Assembly (NCBI GenBank): GCA_016200135.1
Contig: JACQFI010000049.1
Location: 1-53,299 of the forward strand
Origin: Planctomycetota bacterium
GTDB taxonomy: Bacteria; Planctomycetota; SZUA-567; H5-PLA8
Reading direction: 5' to 3'
DNA length: 53,299 nucleotides
Positions 27,901 through 36,600 of the stretch are shown here, piece after piece. Every line of letters begins with the position of its first letter. Position 1 is the first letter of the stretch. The translations under genes were made by a program, and so were the position numbers. Under the pieces are notes generated by a model. That model did not search any database. It was not told the DNA's origin and saw nothing but the letters and a program-made list of their open reading frames with translations.

Positions 27901-28811
27901 TGATCACGGCGATGCTTAAGGCCGCGAACATCGAGAGCCATCTCGTGCTCATTCGCACCATCGACCACGGCAAGGTGGACGAAGACACGCTGCCCGCGCC
28001 GAATCTGTTCAACCATTGCATCGCCTACGTGCCGGATGTCGAGGGCAAGGACTACTGGATCGACTGTACGACGGACTTCCACCAACTCGGGGAAGTGCCG
28101 TACCTCGACCAGGGCGCGCAGGTGCTGGTGGTCGGCCCCGAGGGCGGCAAGTTCGTGCAGATCCCGAAGGGCAAGGCGCAGGAGACGGTGATCGAGCAGA
28201 AGATCAACGCGACCGTGGACAAGAACGGCGCGGGCACGCTCTTCGTCCGCAGCGTCTACACGGGCCAGTATGCGCCTTCGTACCGCCAGTTCGCCGAGAC
28301 GCCCGGCCAGCTCAAGCGCTACCTCAATGAGGAAGGCTCTAAACGCTTCCCCGGCGCGGAACTCGTGCGCATGAACAACGCCGCGCCGGCTGAGCAAGGG
28401 CCGATGTGGGTGGAGGCCGAGTACAAGGTGCCCTCGCTGGCCGGACAGAGCGGCGACCGCAAAGCCGCCTCGACTGCCATCGAGCCGCTGAACCTCTCGA
28501 CGCGCTACATCACGGGCAACGACCGCACGCACGACCTGGAACTCTGGTTCCCGTGGTCGAAAACCTGCGAGCTCTCCTACCGGCTCGACGACTCGCTTAA
28601 AGTCGCGGCGCTGCCCGGAGAGGCAAACCTGAAAGAGGACTTCGCCACGTTCACGCGCCGAGTCTCGAACGAGAACGGCGTGGTCCGAATCGTGGACGAG
28701 TTCGTGCTGCTCTCGCAGCGCATCCCGAAGGATCAATACGTGAAGTTCAACGCCTTCTGCCGAAAGGTGGATTCGTACCAGAGCCAGAAGCTGATGCTCG
28801 AAGCCAAGTAG
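24909..28811 (+). CDS. TPR / DUF3857 / transglutaminase-like protein
   Basis: This is a 1300-residue exported protein. After a signal peptide (RLGQRAAVYGCLALLLWMVQ), a helical repeat part is interrupted by a beta-sandwich near 190-340 (SWALIGPFDNRDKAGFETEY). TPR-like repeats run to about 675 (AREEARALLEQARAEAP-type helices). DUF3857 lies at about 700-910 (LKQEVVRVNPNGTTSRMVHL, EIFFRDLEPGSIVDLQY). The transglutaminase domain has its triad at C992 (YGDCKD), H1036 (FNHCIAYV) and D1052 (WIDCT). A final beta-rich part ends the protein. The catalytic triad is intact, so it may cross-link or cleave amide bonds in the periplasm; the substrate is unknown. AGGAG is ten bases before the ATG. It converges on the TPR gene, 22 bases away. 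Confidence 0.85.
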   Translation: MPRRLGQRAAVYGCLALLLWMVQFRPEAAEVKAPPVDTGGVHALGGKPASAEAERGFKVLLEGKESEAFPIFEAASKKGGDATATFGLALHQRLRGYPQEALESLTKALLDGRQEPWAEVYLDLAEDLLPECREPKPFLEAAAALEGDANLRPYLRDRVRHVRAEWLQDGGRYAEAAQAYAPLQYLTSWALIGPFDNRDKAGFETEYEPENEVQFEKPVPGRNRPVAWFSPKAVPMNGVVNLAQVFEPNTHSLAYGVTFVKVDQAQWAVMRVGCAGAIKVWLNEREVLQLNEYNDYAPEKGAAPVYLQKGVNQLLVKSAVVEDTGWSFSVRFSKPEGGPVPGLLADAGAETLKAYKSANVGRGTPLLEPQDPDLGVVVKMRDALKGKPNDALLRAFYGYEMDARKLGNREDNITVKEYVKAVDLCPQCPLFRFMLSFGTTDLNQARQAAEAALKSHPDLPRAYERLTQLASLSNLELTAEEYARQAFAKFGAERSGECPLYLASALQQRGEAAEAYRLIKAYTGRNPYNAQGWETLLGLETTNRDRRETLKQALTYCGGDQSLRSQFASDLSNQEKDRESAEYLESSLAVDPFAIGQWVSVSRAWRRAGDEAKARALLEQARAEAPENPGLLLTLGLEAFRANDLKAAEEFWRGALNVKPNFPEIKDLLTEISKGKGIDRDFFAAYDVDVKSLPVPKPEDYPKDHSVTMLKQEVVRVNPNGTTSRMVHLVAKLLRQEGVAALQNHQINYEPQRQIVDILKASVITPEGRELARANINDRTTSAAMGVQTLIYDEYHLKEIFFRDLEPGSIVDLQYIVRDNGENIYGDYFADLNYLGDDQPVQRAQYILDLPKSREFQKKAFRINLNPERLDSKDPAREVWKWEARDQAGIIQERSMPPMLDMLPFVQTTSMKTWQEVSTWYWNLAKDSIVVDDDMKKIVAQITADAQTPTEKLRAVHDWVIKKIRYLGIEFGRNGFKPHRSTESFKALYGDCKDTATLITAMLKAANIESHLVLIRTIDHGKVDEDTLPAPNLFNHCIAYVPDVEGKDYWIDCTTDFHQLGEVPYLDQGAQVLVVGPEGGKFVQIPKGKAQETVIEQKINATVDKNGAGTLFVRSVYTGQYAPSYRQFAETPGQLKRYLNEEGSKRFPGAELVRMNNAAPAEQGPMWVEAEYKVPSLAGQSGDRKAASTAIEPLNLSTRYITGNDRTHDLELWFPWSKTCELSYRLDDSLKVAALPGEANLKEDFATFTRRVSNENGVVRIVDEFVLLSQRIPKDQYVKFNAFCRKVDSYQSQKLMLEAK

Positions 28812-28833
28812 GATTCTTGGGCGGGCTCGCGCG

Positions 28834-29619
28834 CTACAGCACCGGCAATTCCTTGTGCCGTTCGATCAGCCGGCGCTGGCGCTCGGCAGCGGCTTCCTCA
28901 CGGGCGCGGTCGTACGGGTCCTGAACGCTCGCACGCAGGCGCGGATCGATCTCCAGGGCCTGCTCGTACAGGTCCTGCGCCTGCTCCGGATAATCGAGCA
29001 ACAGGTAGCATTCGGCCAGGATCTTGATGGCCTCGAAATGCTTGGGCTCCCAGTACAGCGCCGAAGTGGCGTCCTCGATCGCCGCGCGGACCTCGCGGTT
29101 CGCGAGCCGGAGTTTCGCGCGCGCGACATAGCCGCTGGACCATGCGGGATACTGCGAAAGCAGCATGTCGAGCTGGGTGCGCGAGCGCTTCCAGTCGCTG
29201 GGTTTGCCCGGGCCGGCCGGGGCCGGATCGCGCAGGGCGTCCGACGCGTCTTCCGGTTGCGGCGCGCGCCGGTGATCCCAGATCGAGATCAGCAGCGTCT
29301 CGGCCAGCGCCGCGTCCTCGTCGGACGCGCTGTGGCTCAGCGTATCGAGCAGAACCTTGTCGTTGTCGTCGTCTCCCAGGAGCGCCAGCAGGCGGGCGCA
29401 GCGCAAGCGCTTGGGGATCTCGGGGGATTGCACGCCGTTGCGCAAGGCCCAAAGCGAACCGCGCCCGCGCCGCAGGAGGGCGGCCTCGAGGCGCGCGTGA
29501 TCGCGCCCCGGTTCGCCCAAGCGCGCAACTTCCATACTCGATTCGATGGGATCGTACGCAGCCCAGATTCCGGCCAGGACGACGAACAGGCCCCCGCAGA
29601 TCAGGAACATGCGGATCAC
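28834..29619 (-). CDS. membrane-anchored TPR protein
   Basis: The 261-residue protein has one N-terminal transmembrane segment (IRMFLICGGLFVVLAGIWAAY). Helical HEAT-like repeats lie at about 35-120 (RLRCARLLALLGDDDNDKVL) and two to three TPR units at about 145-240 (AIEDATSALYWEPKHFEAIK, YLLLDYPEQAQDLYEQALEI). The C-terminus is basic and coiled. Its ATG overlaps the stop codon of the receiver gene by four bases (ATGA), so the two are translationally coupled and probably act together. The function is unknown; TPR proteins of this kind are usually adaptors. Confidence 0.75.
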   Translation of the reverse strand: MIRMFLICGGLFVVLAGIWAAYDPIESSMEVARLGEPGRDHARLEAALLRRGRGSLWALRNGVQSPEIPKRLRCARLLALLGDDDNDKVLLDTLSHSASDEDAALAETLLISIWDHRRAPQPEDASDALRDPAPAGPGKPSDWKRSRTQLDMLLSQYPAWSSGYVARAKLRLANREVRAAIEDATSALYWEPKHFEAIKILAECYLLLDYPEQAQDLYEQALEIDPRLRASVQDPYDRAREEAAAERQRRLIERHKELPVL

Positions 29620-31220
29620 GGGCGCGCCTCCGGGCTGGGCGCGGCGGCAGGTTCCGAGGCTCCCGCCAAGTCTTTGAGCATGCCCTGAAGGGCCTGGACC
29701 AGGAGTTTTCGTTCCGAGGGCAGGCGCTCGACCACGGGCGAGACCCTCGCGTTGACGCCGGCTTCCCGCAGCACCGCCGAGAGCCCTTCCACGACGGTGC
29801 CGTCGCCCACAGGCAGGCAGACCTGCGGGCGCGCGTGGCGCAGCAGCCCTTTAAAACCGTCGCGCTGTTCCGGGGCGATCCAGCGGCCCGAAGGCGGCGC
29901 GACGAAGAAGGCGTCCGCGGCGGGCACCGAGCGGACCAGCACATTGGTCTCGTTTACCGGCGCGACCAGGAGTTTCAGGACATGGCGGTCGTCCAGGGCG
30001 ACTTTGGCGGTGGGGAAGAGTTCCACGCCGCTGCGCAGGCCGCGGCGCAGTTCGCCCGGATGAAACGCGCCGAAGAGCATGCTCAGGAGCCTAACGCCTT
30101 CCTCCAAGTCGCAGGCCAGCACTACGGAAGCGCTGTACGTCGCGCCGTTGGTGGAGACGCCGAAGAGTTCCTTGATCTCCCGCAGGTCCGCAAAGTGCAG
30201 GGCCGCGGATGTGGGCGCATCCGCCGGCAGGCGTTCAAAGGCTTGGATCAGCGCGGCCACGGCGCCGGAATCGTGGGGCTTTCTCGGAACGATCATCGTT
30301 CCGGTTCCGCGCGTCTCGACTTCAAACTCCCCGCTGAACCATTCAATGTGCGCGCCGCGGGGTCCGGCCTGCGGGCGTCCGCCGATAAGCTGGAAGGTCA
30401 CGGTCTCGTCGAGCCGCCTCAAGCCCTCGAGCAGCAGGCCGGTCACGTTCGTACCGACGTTGTTGGCGCCCAAGTACGCCTGCCCCGCGTGGAACTCGAA
30501 ATTGCCGGAGCGCAGCGGGAAGAGCGCGTAGATGGCTTCTTCGCCCTTCAGCGGCCCAAACTCGGCGGCGATGACTTCGCCCGTGCGCCACCACACTCGG
30601 GCCAGTTCCTGCCCCGAATCGCCGAGCCGCAGCAGGCCCGTCTTGCGGCCCTGCTGCAGCAGCGGGAAGAGGTCCTGCACGGGCAGCGAGCGCAGTTTGC
30701 CGGCCAAATCGCCGCGGACATCGTGCGCGGCCATGAAGATCTCCCGGCGCTTCCGGATCATGCTCTCGACGCGGACGAAGAGTTCTTCCAGCAGGCAGGG
30801 CTTATGAAGCACGTCGTCGGCGCCAATCTCCAGCGCGCGCACTTTGCTCCGCGCCTTGCGGTCCTTGGTCAGCACAATGGCCGGGAGCCGGCGCAACTGC
30901 GTCTTGGCGCGGATGTGTTCCAGCAGTCCGTAGCCGCCGCCGTCGGGAAAGTGGAGTTCGCAGACCAGCACGTCCACGGGCTCGCGCTCGAGAATCTCGA
31001 TGGCTTGGGCGGGCGAATGTACCGCGCTGACCTTGTGCCCGCGCCGCTTGAAGGCCAGTTCGACCAGCTTGAGGTACGCGGCCTCGGGATCGACAAAGAG
31101 AACGTGGGTGGTCTCGAAGCGCTGCGATGTTAGGACCTCGCGCGACTCCCCTTGGCCGGAAGACGCTCCGCCGTCCGAACTGGAACCGGACGCCCCTGGG
31201 CTCTGCGAAGCATCGGACAA
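29616..31220 (-). CDS. receiver (CheY-like) + DUF4388/PATAN protein with Glu at the phosphorylation site
   Basis: The 534-residue cytoplasmic protein starts at a TTG with AGGA nine bases before it. A Ser/Gly-rich leader precedes a receiver domain at about 38-160. The acidic pocket keeps D44 (LFVDPE), the conserved T118 (IVLTKD) and K140 (LHKPCL), but the phosphoacceptor position is E88 (VCELHFPDGGG), not Asp. DUF4388 follows at about 165-260 (GDLAGKLRSLPVQDLFPLLQ, RTGEVIAAEFGPLKG). The C-terminal 270 residues are not recognised. No histidine kinase is nearby. The Glu could mimic the phosphorylated state. It is co-transcribed with the TPR gene. Confidence 0.8.
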   Translation of the reverse strand: MSDASQSPGASGSSSDGGASSGQGESREVLTSQRFETTHVLFVDPEAAYLKLVELAFKRRGHKVSAVHSPAQAIEILEREPVDVLVCELHFPDGGGYGLLEHIRAKTQLRRLPAIVLTKDRKARSKVRALEIGADDVLHKPCLLEELFVRVESMIRKRREIFMAAHDVRGDLAGKLRSLPVQDLFPLLQQGRKTGLLRLGDSGQELARVWWRTGEVIAAEFGPLKGEEAIYALFPLRSGNFEFHAGQAYLGANNVGTNVTGLLLEGLRRLDETVTFQLIGGRPQAGPRGAHIEWFSGEFEVETRGTGTMIVPRKPHDSGAVAALIQAFERLPADAPTSAALHFADLREIKELFGVSTNGATYSASVVLACDLEEGVRLLSMLFGAFHPGELRRGLRSGVELFPTAKVALDDRHVLKLLVAPVNETNVLVRSVPAADAFFVAPPSGRWIAPEQRDGFKGLLRHARPQVCLPVGDGTVVEGLSAVLREAGVNARVSPVVERLPSERKLLVQALQGMLKDLAGASEPAAAPSPEARP

Positions 31221-31455
31221 GGTGTGAGATCCTCAAGAAAGCTGCCTGCCGCGCGGCGGGTCTGCCCGCGTATGGCCATGGTAGGTAAATAGGCAAAACA
31301 AGTCAATCAAACTGAGCACTTGCCGAAGTCCTTCATTTGGATGAAGATAGCGCAATGCCTTAGCGCGCCGATCGCCGCAATTCCCGGCTTAGCGCCGCGG
31401 GCTTGGCGCGTCTAAGACATAGCATTCGGATGGGGGAGTGCCGGAGAGGGCGATC

Positions 31456-32661
31456 ATGCGCAGGCGCGGGATCGGGTGGATGCTGGCCCTGGGCCTTCTG
31501 GCGCTGACGGCGAGCCGAGCGCGAGCGGATACGTTCATTCTCAAAGACGGCTCGCGCTACGAAGGGGTGGCCGAGAAGGACGGCGATTCCCTCATCATCA
31601 AGACCTTCGACGGGAAGGTCGTGCGCGTCAAAGAGTCCGACGTGATGGGTGTGAAGAAGGATGAGGCTCGCAACGAGTACTTCCAGCGCAAGCAGAAACT
31701 CAAGGGCGACGACGCGGCCTCGCATTACGAGCTGGGACTTTGGGCGCAAGGCAAGAAGGAACTGGCCGAAGAGGCCCGCGAGCAGTTCCTGCAGGTGCTC
31801 AAGGCCGATCCGTTCCACGAAGGCGCCGGCAAGGCGCTCGGGTACGTGCAGAAGGACGGCCGTTGGGTTTCGCCTGGGGGCGCGCCCGACGAGCCTTTCG
31901 TGGTCGGACCGGCCAAACCGCCCGTGCGGCCCGCCGCCGGCAATGCGCTCGACGAAGCCCGCAAGCTGGCCAAAGACCTCGAAAAACTGAACATTCCTGG
32001 CGGAACCGATTGGGAGAAGAACGGCGACGTGCGCGCAATGGCCGAACAGGCCAAGGAACACCCGGAGGTCCTCGCGCACGTCCTCAAGGCGCCGGGCTGG
32101 AAGGAGAGCGCCAACGTCCAGGACGCCGCGATCCGCGCCAAAGCCGCCGTAGTGCTGGGCATCACGGGCGACCGCCGCGCGATGCAGCCGCTTCTGGACG
32201 CGTGCTTCGAAGACCCCGACGACCGCGTGCGCTGGGCCGCAGCGAAGGCGCTGCCGAAACTCGAAGAGCCCATCGCGCTGCGGAAACTCGTCGATGTGGC
32301 CATCGGCGGCGATAAGAACTGGCCGACGCGCAAACTCGCATGTATCGCCCTTCGCCGCTATGCCGACAAGGAAGCCGTGGAACGCCTGATGGCGGAGCTC
32401 TCGTTTGAACTGGCGGGCGGCAACTTTAAAGATCCCAAGAACGCGCCGCGCGCGGCGAACACCGGCCCCGGCACCGACAATCCGCTGGGAGTGCCGCTCA
32501 ACAACATGCCCACGCAGGCCGAGGATGCGACGATCATTTACCCGGTGCTCTCGGCGATCAAAGAGGTGACGGGCCAGTCGTTCGATTCGGGCGACAAAGA
32601 GATGCGCTACTGGCGTGACTGGTGGAAGAAGGCCGAGCCGACGTTCCAGTTTAAGGACTGA
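31456..32661 (+). CDS. secreted HEAT-repeat protein
   Basis: The 401-residue protein has a signal peptide (GIGWMLALGLLALTASRARAD). A small beta-barrel at about 25-70 (DTFILKDGSRYEGVAEKDGD, TFDGKVVRVKESDVMGV) is of a kind often seen at the start of secreted proteins in this lineage. A TPR-like helix pair sits near 85-130, and HEAT repeats lie at about 215-310 (AIRAKAAVVLGITGDRRAMQ, DDRVRWAAAKALPKL). GGAGAGGG precedes the ATG at 31456; a GTG at 31438 is possible but less likely. It converges on the cupredoxin gene, 17 bases away. The function is unknown. Confidence 0.72.
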   Translation: MRRRGIGWMLALGLLALTASRARADTFILKDGSRYEGVAEKDGDSLIIKTFDGKVVRVKESDVMGVKKDEARNEYFQRKQKLKGDDAASHYELGLWAQGKKELAEEAREQFLQVLKADPFHEGAGKALGYVQKDGRWVSPGGAPDEPFVVGPAKPPVRPAAGNALDEARKLAKDLEKLNIPGGTDWEKNGDVRAMAEQAKEHPEVLAHVLKAPGWKESANVQDAAIRAKAAVVLGITGDRRAMQPLLDACFEDPDDRVRWAAAKALPKLEEPIALRKLVDVAIGGDKNWPTRKLACIALRRYADKEAVERLMAELSFELAGGNFKDPKNAPRAANTGPGTDNPLGVPLNNMPTQAEDATIIYPVLSAIKEVTGQSFDSGDKEMRYWRDWWKKAEPTFQFKD

Positions 32662-32678
32662 CGGGGCGGGCGCGCGCG

Positions 32679-33500
32679 CTACTTCTTCCAGCCGTCCTTG
32701 GTCAGCACGGGATCGAGTTTATTCTCCCCCGCGTTGATCTGCACGGTGGTCTCGAGCACGAGTGGCTCCGAGTAGCTGTAGTTCTGCGGTTTGCCCGTCT
32801 TCAGGTCTGCGGCGCCGGCCGTCACCTTCCAGCCTGCCTGCCAGAAACTGACCGTGTACTTCCCCGGCGGAATCCCTTCCATTTTGAACGTGCCGTCCTT
32901 GGCGCTGAGCTCAATGTACGGGCTCTCCACAACGATAACGTAGGCGCACATCCAAATGTGGCCCGCGTCGCAGCCCAGCACGACGACGCCCGGGTCCTCC
33001 AGCTTCTTCGTGAAGACCTTGTCTTTTTCGGGCATGGCCTCGTTGAAGATTGTCTCGCCGCCCATGCGGTCTTTATAGGCATGGATGTTGTGCATCACCG
33101 CGTCGCTCGACTTGATGCGCAGCGACTGGCCGGACTCCACCCATTCGACGAACGGCGCGAATTCGCAGGCGCTTTGGTCGATCATGGGCCGGCGCTTGGC
33201 GGGGAACGACTTGCCGTCCGCGGGCGCCTTGCCGTCGGCCTTGGACAAGCGCACCACCACCGCACCTACGCCGTGGCTCTCCTTATCCACGAGCAGCCGC
33301 TTGGACGGCTTCAGGTTGCCTTGCCCACCCGAACAGACCGCCACGTCCGACGGCTTGACCGTTAGGTCGAACGAGAATGCCTCCGGGAGGTCGCCTTCGA
33401 ACGACACCTTGCCCGTAAGCGTGCCCGACTCCGCTCCCCGCGTGCCGGACATCAGCAGCGTTAGCGCCAGAAGGGGAAGGGCGGAAAGGGTTTTGCGCAT
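32679..33500 (-). CDS. secreted cupredoxin-like protein (variant copper loop) with carboxypeptidase-regulatory-like part
   Basis: The 273-residue protein has a signal peptide (KTLSALPLLALTLLMSGTRGAE). The central part resembles amicyanin-like cupredoxins. H137 lies in MHNIHAY, and C177, H181 and M184 form the loop CDAGHIWM, spaced C-x3-H-x2-M. That is one residue longer than the amicyanin loop (C-x2-H-x2-M) seen in the two lipoproteins at 39.1-41.0 kb. A carboxypeptidase-regulatory-like sandwich follows (GTFKMEGIPPGKYTVSFWQA). Such proteins are often annotated as methylamine-utilisation proteins. AGGA precedes the ATG at 33500. It lies downstream of the octahaem cytochrome gene with a terminator between them. 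Copper binding is an inference. Confidence 0.72.
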   Translation of the reverse strand: MRKTLSALPLLALTLLMSGTRGAESGTLTGKVSFEGDLPEAFSFDLTVKPSDVAVCSGGQGNLKPSKRLLVDKESHGVGAVVVRLSKADGKAPADGKSFPAKRRPMIDQSACEFAPFVEWVESGQSLRIKSSDAVMHNIHAYKDRMGGETIFNEAMPEKDKVFTKKLEDPGVVVLGCDAGHIWMCAYVIVVESPYIELSAKDGTFKMEGIPPGKYTVSFWQAGWKVTAGAADLKTGKPQNYSYSEPLVLETTVQINAGENKLDPVLTKDGWKK

Positions 33501-33598
33501 GGGTGTTCCTCGCATGAAGTCCAGCGACGCGGGGAGTATACCCGGCGCGGGGAAATGGGGTAGGGAATTGAAGGGCCTTCGGGCTCGCTTCAGAACAT

Positions 33599-33629
33599 AA
33601 AAAGAGGCGCGGAGTTCATCCGCGCCTCT
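33599..33629 (-). terminator. rho-independent terminator of the Rieske/cytochrome c operon
   Basis: AGAGGCGCGGA at 33603-33613 is an exact complement of 33619-33629 around a five-base loop. Read on the minus strand it is followed by T residues. It lies 35 bases after the cytochrome gene. Confidence 0.9.
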
Positions 33630-33664
33630 GCGTGCTCGATGTACGTTTGGCTTCCGCCGAACGG

Positions 33665-36600
33665 TCAGGGCTGCTTTGCGGGGGGCGCTGCGGCGGGCAA
33701 CGTCGGCCCGGGCGTCTTGCCGACCTCGTCTTCACCTGACGTCAGCAGGTAGAACTTGATCGCGCCGATGCGGTCGGTGAGCGACTTGAACTCCTTCTCC
33801 TCGCCCTTGCCCATGCCGCGCAGCGGATCGTCCGGCGTGTACTCGTACGAAGTCCAGTCGTAGAAGTTGGCCGGCATGTTGGCCCACGGATAGATTCCCT
33901 GCGGGAAGGTCAGGAAGCGCAGCAGCCACTCATCTTTGAAGCGCCGTTTCGCGGTGGCCAGGTTCGGTCCCTTTGGCGCGGCGGTCTCCAGGGCTCCAAT
34001 CGAGTGGCAGCTCGTGCAGCTCACACCGCCCGGATTGAGCTTCGCGTCCGCCGGGAAGAGCAGTTGGTAGCCTAACTGGTAGGTCTTGCGGTTCTCCGCG
34101 GTCATCACCGGCACTGGCTGGAACCCGTACGGTTTCTGCTCGCCGATTGCGTTGAAATATTCCACGATCTGGAGCGTGTCGTCCGGCGTGGAGGTCAGGC
34201 TGTCGGGACCGGGCGCCGGCTCGCCGTTCACGCCCGTCGGCCGCAGGTCGCCCAGCACCGCCGAGGCGCGCCCGGACGGATACACCTGCTTGTACGAACT
34301 GGTTGGCCCTTCGGCCCAGAAGCTGGGCATGCGGATGTTCAGCGTCGGGCGCAGGGGCTGGACGTTTCTCAGGAATCCATAGAACCAGTCGGGCTGGACC
34401 TTGCCCCCTTCAAACGACAGGCTGGGCGGCGCCTGCTGCTGCGAACCCTCTTTTTGAACAATATACGGGACGAGCAGGCCCTCGCCATGGGTCCAACGGA
34501 CCTCCAGTTCGATGCCCGGCCATGCGGAACCCGCGGCTACGCGGTCGCGCAGGTCGCGTTCGGAGAGCTGGAAGCCCGAGTCCTTCTCGGCGTTCCGTAA
34601 CGCTTCGGTGCCGGCCATGCGTTCGTAAGCGTCCACGTTGACGTACAGTACCTTGTTCTCCTCGTACGCCTTCTGGGCCTCCTCGCTCTTGTCGGCGAAG
34701 AAGAAGCGCGTCAGGCCCACGAACTTCGCCTGCGAAACGAGATTCCCGTACGTGGTCCAGCGCTCCTGGCCTTTCTTGATTTTCTTGAAATCACGCTCTT
34801 TCAGAAACCGGAGTCCTAGCGGCTCCAGCGCCTCGCTCGCCGACCGGCGGACATTCATTTCCGCCAGCAACATCGGGAGCGTGACCTCGCTCAAGTAAGT
34901 GCCGCGGCCGAAATTCAGGAACCCGGCGGCGCCCGCGTGGTTCAGGCTAAACTCGTCGCGGTCGGAGAACAGGCCCATGTTCTTGGCGGCGATCTGGGCC
35001 TTGCGAGTGAGCAACGCGGCGAGCGCCACGCGGCCCTGCTTGGCCTCGTCAAACCGGCCGGATATCGGGTCCACCTGCGTAACCGGCTTGTCCATGCCGA
35101 TCAGATGGCAGCCGAAGCAATGCAGCGAATGGATCACCCGTTCGCCCGCGTTGACCGCGATATCCTTGGGCGTCGGCTTCTTCTTCATGTCCAACGGGAT
35201 CGGCTCGTTGGTGTAGCTGAGCACCACCGTTACCAGTGCCTCGATGTCCTCGTGCGAGAGCCCGAAGCCTTCGTCTACATCCCCGTTCTGCTTCGCGGTC
35301 TCGATGGAACTGGTCGCGTGGGCATGCGCCTCGCCGCCCGAGGCGCCCTGCACCGTCTTGCTGGGCGTCTCGCCGGCGCTGGGGCCTTCGCTGCCAGGCG
35401 CGGAGTCCTTCTTGTAGCCGAACCACGGCATGCGCAGCCGGTCGAGCGGACGCGTGATCTCCAGCGCGCCTTCGTCGTAGATGCGCGGGCGCGCGATCTT
35501 CAGGTAGATCCAGTCCCAGCGGGTGTGCGGGATGTGGGTGTTGCCGAAGGCGAACTTGGCGACGTCCTTGTCGCCTTCGCCGTTCAGGTTCACACAGCTC
35601 AGCGGCGCGTTGGTCCAGCCCTGGATGTTGTGGCAGGCGAAGCAGCCGTAGTTCTGGATCAGCGTCGCGCCCGAGTAGAAGACCTTCTTCACGCGGTCCT
35701 TAGCCGCCTTGTCCGCACCCATGCCGTCCAGCACCTTCACGAGCGCGTCGATCTGCGGCTCGGTCCATTCGCCCGTGCCCAGGTCGAGCTTCTGCGTCTC
35801 CCCGGGCTTTGTGCCGTACTTCACCTTCTTCTTCAGTTCGTCGCGCACCAGCGCGTCCGCGTCGCCGAGCATCTCGACGATGCGGAAGTCGGGGGTGTTG
35901 TTGAGCAGCAGGTCGCGGATCAAGGCATCGTAAGCCCAAGCCGGCGCTTCCTCGTGCTTGGGCGCTTTGGCGTTCGGGTCCTTCATCTCCTTAAGGAGGA
36001 ACGCGGAGAGGTTCGCGGCTTCCTCGTCGGAGAGTCGCAGGCTGGGCATGCGCGTCTCCGCCCAATAGTGCTTCGGGTTCTTGAGCCACTGGAAGAGCCA
36101 CGCCGGCTTGACCTTCTCGCCGATGCGGCTCAGGTCCGGCCCGTGGTTGTTAAAGGTGTATTTGTCCTTGGCCGTGCGCGTGCTGTGGCAGGCCAGGCAG
36201 CCTACCTGTTCGAAGACCTTCTCGCCCTTCTCGGCATCGCCCTTGGGCGGATCGGGCAGCTTCTCTTCGCGCAGTTTGGACGTGGCGAAGAGGTAGGTCG
36301 TGATTGCCTCGATCTCGACGGGTTCCCGCGGGTGCCGGGTGTCGGTGGGCTTCGCGTTGGCGCTCGAATCGTAGCTGACCTGCGCGAGCTCTTCGGGGGT
36401 CCAATTTCCGTTCACCAGATCCTTGCGGTTCTCAAGGCCGAAGATCCGCGGCATGCGGGTGTCGGCGCGGAACTTCGTCGGGTTCTCGATCCACGACTGC
36501 GCCCACTGGGCCTCGGTCTTCTCTCCGATCCTGCGCAAGTCCGGCCCGATGCGGCCCATCCAGGCCAGGTCCGCGTCGGTGGTGCCCACGTGGCAGTTCA

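Noticed and set aside
24963..28736. Long minus-strand frames (726 and 517 codons) opposite the DUF3857 gene
   Set aside because: Antisense overprints from GC-rich third positions. The plus-strand gene has a clear domain order, signal peptide and catalytic triad.
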